A DNA stretch of 45,843 bases, taken from NCBI GenBank assembly GCA_963169235.1, contig CAUJCX010000054.1, positions 1 through 45,843 of the forward strand, given 5' to 3'. The DNA comes from Actinomycetota bacterium (GTDB lineage: Bacteria; Actinomycetota; Thermoleophilia; Miltoncostaeales; Miltoncostaeaceae). Below, piece by piece: positions 37,427-44,273 of this stretch. Position 1 is the stretch's first letter. Each line of letters starts with the position of its first letter. The notes below the pieces were generated by a model, which did no database searches, had not been told where the DNA came from, and was given only the letters and a program-made list of their open reading frames with translations. The translations under genes and the position numbers were made by a program.

Positions 37427-38614
37427 GTGCCCGCACTCGCCGAACCCCGCGTGCGCGCCCGCCACTTCGGCCTCGCGATCACCGCGCTGGCCACGGGCGG
37501 CTTCGCCATCGGCACCACCGAGTTCGTCACGATGGGGCTGCTGCCGCAGATCTCGCGTGGCGTCGACGTCTCGATCCCCACGGGCGGACACGCCATCTCG
37601 GCATACGCGCTGGGCGTCGTCGTGGGAGCGCCGTTCCTGGCGCTCGTGGGCGCCCGGCTCCCGCGGCGGGCGCTGCTGGTGTGGCTGATGCTGGCGTTCG
37701 CCATCGGCAACGCGGCCAGCGCGCTGGCGCCGTCGTACGGCTCGCTCGTGGCCGCCCGCTTCGCGGCGGGGCTGCCCCACGGGGCCTACTTCGGCGTGGC
37801 GTCGCTGGTGGCCGTCAGCATGGCCCCGCAGGCGCGCAAGGGCCGCGCCGTCGCCTTGGTGATGCTCGGGCTGTCGGTGGCCAACGTGGTGGGCGTGCCC
37901 GCCGCGACCGTGCTGGGTCAGGAACTCGACTGGCGGGCGGCGTACTGGGCGGTGTCCTGCCTGGGGCTCGTGACGCTGGGCCTGGTGCTGTGGTTCGTGC
38001 CGTCGGCGCCCGGCGACCCCGACGCGCGCGGGCGCCGCGAGCTTGGGGCGTTCCGGCTGCCGCAGGTGTGGCTGACGCTCGTGGCCGGGGCCGTCGGCTT
38101 CGGCGGCATGTTCGCGGTGTACTCGTACATCGCCCCCGTCGTCACCGACGTCGCCGGGCTGAGCGAGCGCGCCGTCCCCGCCTTCCTGTTGTCGTTCGGC
38201 CTCGGCATGGTGGCGGGTACGTTCGCCGCGGGGGCGATGGCCGACTGTTCGGTGTTCCGGTCGCTGCTCATCGGCGGCGCGGGTCTGGCGGCCACCATGC
38301 TGCTGTTCTGGGTTACGGCGCCACACGCGTGGGCCGCGCTGCCCGTGGCCTTCCTCATCACGTTCGCGGGGTCCGTGCTGGTGGTGAACCTGCAGCTGCG
38401 GCTGATGGACGTTGCCGGCGATGCGCAGACCCTGGGCGCGGCGATGAACCACGCCTCGCTCAACGTGGCGAACGCGCTCGGCGCGTGGCTGGGTGGCCTG
38501 GTGATCGCCGCCGGCTGGGGCCTGAGGGCCCCCGCGCTCGTGGGGCTGGTGCTCTCGCTCGGCGGCGTGGCCGTCCTGCTGGTGTCGGCGCGTCTGCACC
38601 TCGCCCGCCGCTGA
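37427..38614 (+). CDS. MFS transporter, DHA1 (AraJ/YdhP-like) drug or sugar exporter
   Basis: The 395-residue protein has 12 predicted membrane segments. It begins FGLAITALATGGFAIGTTEF, the family signature of AraJ/SotB-type exporters, with GLLPQISRGVDVSIPTGGHA after the first helix. The loop between helices 2 and 3 has VGARLPRRALLVW, the motif A region. Such transporters expel drugs, arabinose-like sugars or other small molecules. It starts at GTG 37427, 13 bases after the methyltransferase stop, and is likely part of the same transcript. The possible link, methylation followed by export, is inference. Confidence 0.92.
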   Translation: MPALAEPRVRARHFGLAITALATGGFAIGTTEFVTMGLLPQISRGVDVSIPTGGHAISAYALGVVVGAPFLALVGARLPRRALLVWLMLAFAIGNAASALAPSYGSLVAARFAAGLPHGAYFGVASLVAVSMAPQARKGRAVALVMLGLSVANVVGVPAATVLGQELDWRAAYWAVSCLGLVTLGLVLWFVPSAPGDPDARGRRELGAFRLPQVWLTLVAGAVGFGGMFAVYSYIAPVVTDVAGLSERAVPAFLLSFGLGMVAGTFAAGAMADCSVFRSLLIGGAGLAATMLLFWVTAPHAWAALPVAFLITFAGSVLVVNLQLRLMDVAGDAQTLGAAMNHASLNVANALGAWLGGLVIAAGWGLRAPALVGLVLSLGGVAVLLVSARLHLARR

Positions 38615-38652
38615 CCTCGTCCATACCCGTCACGCCCACCTCGCCGCCGCGG

Positions 38653-38658
38653 TAGCGT
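38653..38658 (+). promoter_or_regulatory. Candidate leaderless -10 box before the leader ORF
   Basis: TAGCGT lies six bases before ATG 38665. Together with the short ORF it suggests the FkbM gene is expressed from a leaderless bicistronic message with the tiny ORF translated first. Confidence 0.4.
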
Positions 38659-38664
38659 CGTGCC

Positions 38665-38721
38665 ATGCACAACCCCGTTCCCGCGCTCCCGGTGGGCGGT
38701 CGCCTGAGCCGGCGCCCATGA
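38665..38721 (+). CDS. 18-codon leader ORF overlapping the FkbM gene start
   Basis: ATG 38665 begins MHNPVPALPVGGRLSRRP and stops at TGA 38719-38721, which overlaps the FkbM ATG in an ATGA arrangement. A -10-like box lies six bases upstream, and the FkbM ATG has no strong ribosome-binding site of its own. The ORF may therefore deliver terminating ribosomes to the FkbM start. It is too short for composition to prove coding. Confidence 0.35.
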   Translation: MHNPVPALPVGGRLSRRP

Positions 38722-39923
38722 GCGACGCCACCGTGGCCTGCCGCGTCACCGTGCCGCTGCCGGGCGCGGCGCCGCTCGAGCTGGAGGCGGGCGAGGCCGA
38801 GCGCTCGGCGTTCGGGCTCATCGCCGACGCCGGTGGGTACGCGACGGGCACGCTGGCCCTGTTGGCCCGGCTGGCGCCGCCGCACGCCGTGATCCTCGAC
38901 GTGGGCGCCCACATCGGCATCATGAGCATGGCGCTGGCCCGCATGCTCCCCACCGCCCGGGTGCACGCGTTCGAGCCGTCGCCCGCGTCCGTGCACTGGC
39001 TGCACCACAACCTCGTGCGCAACGACTTGGAGCGGGTGCGCGTGACGCACGCGGCGGTCGGGGCCGCCCCGGGCACGCTGTTCGTCACCGACAACGACGA
39101 CTACTCCATGGGCACGCGCGTGGGCGACGCCGGCGACGTCGCGGTGCCCGCCGTGACGCTTGACGACTGGGTGCGGCAGCACCTGGAGGGGAGCGTCGAC
39201 CTGCTGAAGATCGACGTGGAGGGCGCCGAGCCTGCGGTGCTGGCCGGGGCCGCCCAGACGCTCGCCACCCACCGGCCGGACGTGCTGATCGAGGTGAACC
39301 CCACCGCGCTGGCCGACCTGGACGGCCGCGACGCGCGGGCGCTGTGGCAGACCCTGCGGGACGTGTACCCGTACGCGTACTGGGTCGCCCGCGCGGGGGG
39401 ACTGGTGCCGCTGCGCGGAGCCGACGCGATGATGCGGGCGCTGCGCCGCCACGGCGTGGGGGACGTGCTGTTCCGCGCCCGCCCCGCCCGCTCGCGAGGG
39501 CTCAGGGCTCACGCGGCGGCGTTGGCCGAGCGCGCACCGGCGCGCGGAACGCAGTACGCCGTGGAGACGGGCCTGCACGTCGCCACGCCGGAGCCGCCCC
39601 CCGTCCGCACGGGAGCCCCCGTGACGCTGCCCGTGCTCGTCACCAACGGTACGGGCTCGCGCCTGGCGAGCGCGGGGGAGCACCCCGTCTACGTGGCGTC
39701 CCGCTGGTTCCCCGCCGACGGATCCCCACCCCTCGACGGACCCCGCGCCCGCCTTCGTCCCCCGCTACGCCCCGGCCACAGCCGCGCCGTGTCGCTCACG
39801 CTGCACCCGCCCGCACCGGGGGAGTACGACCTGCGCATCGCGCTGGTGCAGGAGCACCGGGCCTGGCTCGACCGCCTCGGGCCCGACGCCGCCGCCACGC
39901 ACCGGGTGATCGTCCAGCGCTGA
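38718..39923 (+). CDS. FkbM-family methyltransferase with extra C-terminal domain
   Basis: The 401-residue protein has the FkbM methyltransferase domain at residues about 30-240: SAM-binding LDVGAHIGIMSMALA (60-74), HAFEPSPASVHWLHHNLVRN, and LLKIDVEGAEPAVLAGA (about 162-178), the family's defining motif. FkbM enzymes methylate oxygen on sugars or polyketides. The C-terminal 115 residues (ATPEPPPVRTGAPVTLPVLV onward, ending GEYDLRIALVQEHRAWLDR) look like a separate beta-sandwich of the kind that binds glycans. A glycan-modifying role is inferred. A decayed copy of this C-terminal region lies at 41040-41365. Confidence 0.9.
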   Translation: MSDATVACRVTVPLPGAAPLELEAGEAERSAFGLIADAGGYATGTLALLARLAPPHAVILDVGAHIGIMSMALARMLPTARVHAFEPSPASVHWLHHNLVRNDLERVRVTHAAVGAAPGTLFVTDNDDYSMGTRVGDAGDVAVPAVTLDDWVRQHLEGSVDLLKIDVEGAEPAVLAGAAQTLATHRPDVLIEVNPTALADLDGRDARALWQTLRDVYPYAYWVARAGGLVPLRGADAMMRALRRHGVGDVLFRARPARSRGLRAHAAALAERAPARGTQYAVETGLHVATPEPPPVRTGAPVTLPVLVTNGTGSRLASAGEHPVYVASRWFPADGSPPLDGPRARLRPPLRPGHSRAVSLTLHPPAPGEYDLRIALVQEHRAWLDRLGPDAAATHRVIVQR

Positions 39924-40158
39924 ACGAGCCCGGCCGCCTCATCATCTGTCGACCAGACCTGTCTGCTCAGAGGCGCCAGGCTCCTCCCCCGGCCGCCGAC
40001 GTCCCGCCGGCGCGGAGGAGCACCACCGTGCCGGGATCACGCCCGCACTCCTACGACGGACGTGAACGCCGAGGCATCGCGTCCGGCGGGCGCGTCGCCG
40101 AGGGGGGCGGCCCCGCCTCCCGGGCACATGAGCAACGATTTGTCGGCGATCGCCCGGG
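39924..40158. other. Non-coding stretch with no clear feature
   Basis: The 235 bases between the FkbM stop and the antitoxin remnant have no convincing gene. A small inverted repeat CAGAC-CT-GTCTG (39954-39965) is present near the FkbM end and might contribute to termination. No toxin gene partner for the antitoxin could be found here. Confidence 0.4.
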
Positions 40159-40359
40159 TCACTCCTCGATGATGGCCCCCTGGACGTCGGCGAGATCGGC
40201 CAGCAGGCCGGCGTCCGCGGGGGGAATGCTGCGCCGCCGGGCCGATGGCACCCACGGGCTGCGCCGAGCGGTCGGCGCCATCACCTGGCCCCCGCGCAGC
40301 GCGGCGACCACCTTGGCCGTGCTGTCGCGCAGATCGCGCACGGACTCCTCGTGAGCCAC
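40159..40359 (-). CDS. Orphan Phd/YefM-like antitoxin, probably internally deleted
   Basis: The 66-residue frame starts GTG 40359 and opens with HEESVRDLRDSTAKVVAALR, the dimerising and DNA-binding N-terminus of Phd/YefM antitoxins. The usual next segment, a strand with Gly/Arg-Pro-Val-Ala, is missing, and the sequence jumps to RRSPWVPSARRRSIPP. It ends LLADLADVQGAIIEE, which resembles family C-termini. It looks like a real antitoxin that has lost a piece. No PIN or RelE toxin follows. The gene is therefore likely a relic. Confidence 0.5.
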   Translation of the reverse strand: MAHEESVRDLRDSTAKVVAALRGGQVMAPTARRSPWVPSARRRSIPPADAGLLADLADVQGAIIEE

Positions 40360-40362
40360 GTA

Positions 40363-40965
40363 CTACGGCACGGCGGGAGGCGGGCACGCCTCGCCGGTGG
40401 CCGCCTGCGCGGCCGGAAGTGCCTGCCCGGGCCGCACGTCCTCACCGCCCATGTTCGCCGAACGCAGGCGCTCGAGCGCGTGAAGTTGCCGGCGCGCGTC
40501 GCGACCGGACGCCGTGACGGTGACCGACCCCGTGCGCAGCTCGTAGCGGTCGCCGCGCTTGACGACGGGGACCCCGCGCACGCGGAGGTGCCGCTTTGGC
40601 GTGGTCGATGGTCGCTCGGCCGGGGCGCAGGCGGGCCGTACCTGCACGCGCAACGGCGGCGTGCACGACGCGCCGCGGCACGTGCCATACGTGAACGAGA
40701 CGCGGTTGGTGGCCCCGGGCTGCCCCGCGCCCCCGCGGCCGGATCGCGGCCCGGCCGCCACGATGCGCGTCAGCGGCAGGCCCTCGAACGACGTACCCAG
40801 CCAGTACAGCGGGAAGTCGGAGAACCCCGGCACCTGCTCGATCGCGAGGGCGCCGTGGGGGCTGTCGACCGCCGGCTCGGTGTCGGCCGACTGCGTGATG
40901 CCGACCACTGCGGTGCCGACGGCCGCGGTGCATGCGAGGGCGGCGAGTGCCGTGGACGTCCTCAC
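40363..40965 (-). CDS. Secreted or membrane-anchored protein of unknown function
   Basis: The 200-residue protein starts at GTG 40965, with GGGGAGG ten bases upstream. The N-terminus MRTSTALAALACTAAVGTAV is a signal peptide or anchor. The body contains DFPLYWLGTSFEGLPLTRIV, a motif seen in actinobacterial secreted hypotheticals, and a pair of cysteines in YGTCRGASCTPP. It ends with a Pro/Ala tail containing ACPPPAVP. A longer frame upstream lies over the FkbM relic and is not coding. Function is unknown. Confidence 0.75.
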   Translation of the reverse strand: MRTSTALAALACTAAVGTAVVGITQSADTEPAVDSPHGALAIEQVPGFSDFPLYWLGTSFEGLPLTRIVAAGPRSGRGGAGQPGATNRVSFTYGTCRGASCTPPLRVQVRPACAPAERPSTTPKRHLRVRGVPVVKRGDRYELRTGSVTVTASGRDARRQLHALERLRSANMGGEDVRPGQALPAAQAATGEACPPPAVP

Positions 40966-41039
40966 GACCCGCCCGCCTCCCCGGTCGCGGCGACGCGTGG
41001 ATCTGGGCTGGGGTCGTCGTCCTCGGGCGGCATGACGTT

Positions 41040-41365
41040 CACCCTGACAGCCGTGCGCCGGGGTGGGGACGATGACGTTCCGACGAAACGATCGCGCGTG
41101 CGCGCCAGGCGTCCGCGGCGGACGGACCCGGCGCGGAGACCGAGCGCGCGCCGGTGCGCGGCACGCGGGACGCGATGGAGCCGGGTCGTGCACGTCGCCC
41201 CACCGGAGCCGCCGCCCATCCGCCCGGGAGCCGCCGGACGCTCTCCCGTGCTCGGCACCGCCGCATGGAACCGCGTCTGGTGAGCGCGGGGTGAGCGCTG
41301 TCCACGTGGCATCTCGCCCGCTGCGTCCCCCGCCTCCACCCCGGCACCGCCACGACCTCGGGTGA
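41040..41365 (+). pseudogene. Decayed copy of the FkbM-gene C-terminal region
   Basis: The DNA at 41142-41317 aligns with 39528-39704 inside the FkbM gene at about three of four bases by eye. It shares runs such as TGCACGTCGCC and GAGCGCGGGG. The translated piece VVHVAPPEPPPIRPGA matches GLHVATPEPPPVRTGA. There are single-base indels, an in-frame stop and a deletion of about 45 bases after the block. Weaker similarity extends to about 41040 on the left and 41365 on the right. No methyltransferase domain precedes it. It accounts for most of the 429-base gap between the secreted gene and the DUF4386 gene. Confidence 0.75.
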
Positions 41366-41394
41366 CGATCCTGCCTGTCCCCACGGCGCGGCGG

Positions 41395-42081
41395 TCACCC
41401 GGAATATGTGTGCGCCAGATCGGTCTGTCCGCCCGCCGTGGCCGGATGCGACAGCGCGCGACGCATCAGCAGCCAGACGGCGAAGCCCAGCTCGCCCGCG
41501 AACGCGGGGACGGCCACCGCGACCTCCATCCCGCTCGCGAGGCGGCCGTAGTCGGCGAGGGCCGCCCGCGCCAGGGCGTCGGCGGCGTACATGCCGCCCG
41601 CCGCCAGCAGCATCCCGGCCAGCCATCGCGGTACGCCGGCATGCCGCAGTGCCAGCACGCCCAACGCCGCCAGGTGGACGCCGAAGAAGAGCAGTCCGAT
41701 CTGCCACGCGTCCGTGAAGGCCGCGACGCCGTCGGCGGACGTCGCGCGCCCGGCGGTCACGTCGAACAGATGCGTCAGCGCCGCTGCGGTGAGTACCGCG
41801 GCCGCCACCCGGCTCCACGCCATCAGCGCCGCGAGGTGTGCGTGAACGGGCACGAACGCCACGTACAGCGCCCACGCGGCCAAGAGGTCGAGCACCACGA
41901 TCACCAGGAACAGCGTCAGCCCCAGGCGCACCGCACCCACCGACGGGGCGTCCGGCGCCAGCGCGGCGAAGTTGGCCACCACGGCCAGCGCGGCGATGGC
42001 GAGGAACGAGGCCCCGGCCCAGCGGGCGGGCCCCGCCGGAAGCGCCTCGGCGGAAAGCTGCCTTACAGTGTAAGTCGTCAT
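41395..42081 (-). CDS. DUF4386-family integral membrane protein
   Basis: The 228-residue protein has six predicted membrane segments. It starts MTTYTVRQLSAEALPAGPAR at ATG 42081. The body includes FVPVHAHLAALMAWSRVAAA and AFTDAWQIGLLFFGVHLAAL, typical of DUF4386 proteins. A longer frame from 42153 would read through the regulator's promoter and is rejected. It is divergent from a TetR gene. One of two palindromic operators lies inside its first codons. DUF4386 has no known biochemical function; regulation by TetR suggests a role in a response to a small molecule. Confidence 0.88.
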   Translation of the reverse strand: MTTYTVRQLSAEALPAGPARWAGASFLAIAALAVVANFAALAPDAPSVGAVRLGLTLFLVIVVLDLLAAWALYVAFVPVHAHLAALMAWSRVAAAVLTAAALTHLFDVTAGRATSADGVAAFTDAWQIGLLFFGVHLAALGVLALRHAGVPRWLAGMLLAAGGMYAADALARAALADYGRLASGMEVAVAVPAFAGELGFAVWLLMRRALSHPATAGGQTDLAHTYSG

Positions 42082-42109
42082 GCGGCGTACGATAACCTTA
42101 CGACGTAAG
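42062..42109. promoter_or_regulatory. Twin CTTAC-N3-GTAAG operators between DUF4386 and tetR
   Basis: Two perfect palindromes occur: CTTAC-AGT-GTAAG at 42062-42074 and CTTAC-GAC-GTAAG at 42097-42109, 35 bases centre to centre. The first lies inside codons 3-7 of the DUF4386 gene and the second covers the intergenic region. The divergent TetR protein is the likely ligand. Binding would shut off both promoters. Confidence 0.75.
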
Positions 42110-42134
42110 CCGTTCAAGCCGGGGTGGATACGAG

Positions 42135-42797
42135 ATGGCCAAGCGGGCGCCACTGACGCGGGACGCCATCGTCGCCGCGGGCATAGGGCTGGCCGACCAC
42201 GACGGCCTGGCGAGGCTGTCGATGCGAAGCCTGGCCACCGCCTTGGGCGTCGAGGCGATGTCGCTGTACCACCACGTGCGCGACAAGGACGACCTCCTCG
42301 ACGGCATGGTGGACGTGGTGTTCGGGCTGATGCACCTGCCCGAGGTGGGCGGCGATTGGCGCGACCAGATGCGCGCGCGAGCCGAGTCCGCCCGGGAGGT
42401 GCTGAAGGCGCATCCGTGGGCGCTCGGCCTGGTGGACTCGCGCTCCCACCCGGGCCCGGCGACGCTCGTCCACCACGATGCGGTGCTGGGCTGCCTGCGC
42501 GCCGGAGGTTTCTCGGTGCCGATGGCCGGGCACGCGTTCGCGCTGCTCGACGCGCACCTCTACGGGTTCGTGACGCAGGAGCTGGCGCTGCCGTTCGACG
42601 ACGGCGACGACCTCGCTGCGGTCGCCGCCGACGTGGGCGCCGCGATGCCCGTCGACGTCCTACCGCACCTGGCGGAGTTCATGCACCATGCGCTCCGTCC
42701 CGGCTACCGCTTCGGCGCCGAGTTCGGCTACGGCCTGGAGCTCATCCTCGAGGCCCTGGAAGCCCGTCGCACCGGCGGCGACGCGCCGCGCCGCTGA
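42135..42797 (+). CDS. TetR-family regulator with TetR_C-type ligand domain
   Basis: The 220-residue protein has an N-terminal helix-turn-helix: TRDAIVAAGIGLADHDGLAR then MRSLATALGVEAMSLYHHVRDKDDLL, with the Ala-Leu-Gly-Val-x-Ala-x-Ser-Leu-Tyr core of classical TetR. The C-terminal part has HHDAVLGCLRAGGFSVPMA and LLDAHLYGFVTQELALPF, fitting the tetracycline-repressor C-terminal family. It probably represses itself and DUF4386 through the twin palindromes. The ATG 42135 follows TACGAG directly, with no clear ribosome-binding site. The ligand is unknown. Confidence 0.93.
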   Translation: MAKRAPLTRDAIVAAGIGLADHDGLARLSMRSLATALGVEAMSLYHHVRDKDDLLDGMVDVVFGLMHLPEVGGDWRDQMRARAESAREVLKAHPWALGLVDSRSHPGPATLVHHDAVLGCLRAGGFSVPMAGHAFALLDAHLYGFVTQELALPFDDGDDLAAVAADVGAAMPVDVLPHLAEFMHHALRPGYRFGAEFGYGLELILEALEARRTGGDAPRR

Positions 42798-42966
42798 CGG
42801 GCGACGGCGGTGAGGTTCCGGCCTGGCAGAGGCCACTTACGGGTGTGGGGCCGGGCGCGTGCGGCAGCCAGGCGCGCGCCCGGTCGCGCGTTAGCCTGAG
42901 GTTTCTCGTCCGCGCGCGCGGCCGGGGTTCGGGCCCCGCCGGCGCGCACCACGGCAGAGGAACGTC

Positions 42967-43539
42967 ATGAGATCGCTGCGATACTCGATCAACGTCACAC
43001 TGGACGGCTGCTGCCATCACGAGGCGGGGCTCCCTCCCGACGCGGAGTCGATGCGCCATTGGGGCATCGAGATGGAACGTGCCGACGCCCTCCTGCTGGG
43101 TCGCGTGACGTACGAGATGATGGAGTCGGCGTGGCGGCGACCGCCGTCGGGCGCCTGGCCCGGCTGGATGGACGAGTGGGATATCCCGTTCGCCGAGGCC
43201 ATCGACCGGGCGAAGAAGTACGTCGTCTCGAGCACGCTCCGCGGGGTCGATTGGAACGCCGAGCTCGTGCGCGGCGATCTGGGTGAGGCCGTCCGGCGGC
43301 TCAAGCAGGAGCCGGGTGGTGACCTGTGGGTCGGCGGCGTGACGCTGCCCCTGGCGCTGGCGGACCTGGGGCTGATCGACGAGTACACGTTCGTCGTGCA
43401 TCCGGTGCTTGCCGGGCACGGGCCGACGCTGCTCGCCGGCCTGCGCGAGCGCATCGTGCTGGAGCCTGTGGAGCGCCGGGAGTTCGCGTCGGGTGCCGTC
43501 GCCCTGTGTTTCCGGCCCCGGAGACGCGCGGCCTTGTGA
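42967..43539 (+). CDS. RibD C-terminal/dihydrofolate reductase-family protein
   Basis: The 190-residue protein has the dihydrofolate-reductase-like fold: SLRYSINVTLDGCCHHEAG at the N-terminus, ADALLLGRVTYEMMESAW, AIDRAKKYVVSSTLRGVDW, and GGDLWVGGVTLPLALADLGL with the NADP-binding Gly pair. It ends VLAGHGPTLLAGL. Stand-alone members are thought to be NADPH reductases, but their substrates are mostly unknown. It is not folA. GAGGAA six bases before the ATG supports the start. TAGCCT about 70 bases upstream might be its promoter. Confidence 0.92.
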   Translation: MRSLRYSINVTLDGCCHHEAGLPPDAESMRHWGIEMERADALLLGRVTYEMMESAWRRPPSGAWPGWMDEWDIPFAEAIDRAKKYVVSSTLRGVDWNAELVRGDLGEAVRRLKQEPGGDLWVGGVTLPLALADLGLIDEYTFVVHPVLAGHGPTLLAGLRERIVLEPVERREFASGAVALCFRPRRRAAL

Positions 43540-43613
43540 GCCACGCCGTCGTGGGGGCGGAGGGGGCGGCCAACGCGGTAGCGTCGGCGGTGGCGGATAG
43601 CGGGTGGCGGGCG

Positions 43614-44099
43614 TCAGCGCCCGTCCGCACCGCCCGCACGGGCGAGGGCGTCCACCAGAGCCGCCAGCGCGGGCACCTGCCCCGACACCAGCTTCGCCCC
43701 GGCCTCGGAGGGAGTGAGCCACGCGGCCCGGTCGATCTCGGGGAACTCGCCCGTGCGGCCCGACCGTGGCGGCCACTCCATCGTGAACGTGTTCGACCGC
43801 ACCGCGTCGGCGTCGAGGTCGCCTTCGCGGGCGAACACGCGCACGCGCTTGCCGCCGCGCTGCACGAACTCGCCCAGGTCGAGCGTCGGCCCACCGGGAG
43901 GTGCGTGCCCGGTCTCCTCCCGGAACTCGCGCAGCGCGGCCGCCAGCGGGTCTTCGCCGGAGGCGTACTCCCCCTTGAAGATCGACCACGCACCCGCGTC
44001 CTTGCGTGCCCACAGGGGCCCGCCCATGTGTCCGACCAGCACCTCGAGGGCGTCGCCCCGGCGGCGGTACAGCAGCAGGCCGGCGCTTCGCCGAGGCAT
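43614..44099 (-). CDS. NUDIX hydrolase
   Basis: The 161-residue enzyme has the NUDIX box from Gly43 to Gly65 (GEYASGEDPLAAALREFREE then TG), with the REFREE metal-binding glutamates intact. The upstream HMGGPLWARKDAGAWSIFKG segment is shared by an actinobacterial group of NUDIX enzymes. NUDIX proteins cleave nucleoside diphosphates linked to another group; the substrate here is unknown. The ATG 44099 overlaps by 3 bases the stop of a 41-codon ORF upstream. Confidence 0.92.
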   Translation of the reverse strand: MPRRSAGLLLYRRRGDALEVLVGHMGGPLWARKDAGAWSIFKGEYASGEDPLAAALREFREETGHAPPGGPTLDLGEFVQRGGKRVRVFAREGDLDADAVRSNTFTMEWPPRSGRTGEFPEIDRAAWLTPSEAGAKLVSGQVPALAALVDALARAGGADGR

Positions 44100-44224
44100 C
44101 AGGCCGAGACCGGTGGCGGGACGAACACGGGGAACGCCATCAGCGTCGCGAACGGCACCAGCGATGCGCCCGCAATGATCCCGCGGACCATGGTGCGAAG
44201 GATCTCAGGGCCCGTCCGCCACAT
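44099..44224 (-). CDS. 41-residue membrane mini-protein overlapping the NUDIX gene
   Basis: ATG 44224 opens a frame MWRTGPEILRTMVRGIIAGA that continues with hydrophobic residues and ends FVPPPVSA at TGA 44099-44101. The centre forms one predicted membrane helix. Its stop overlaps the NUDIX start (ATGA), the usual coupling layout in this genome. It is too short for automatic gene calls, and coding is suggested by the overlap and by hydrophobic character. Confidence 0.5.
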   Translation of the reverse strand: MWRTGPEILRTMVRGIIAGASLVPFATLMAFPVFVPPPVSA

Positions 44225-44273
44225 CGCGCCTGGACGCCGGGCCAGGCGTGGCGCCTGGCCCGTCGCGGTCTCC

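Noticed and set aside
39942-40127. 61-codon open frame downstream of the antitoxin remnant as a possible toxin
   Set aside because: It is Arg/Gly/Pro-rich without PIN or RelE features.
42081-42153. N-terminal extension of the DUF4386 gene to 42153
   Set aside because: It would translate the operator and the start of the tetR gene; the membrane protein begins naturally at ATG 42081.
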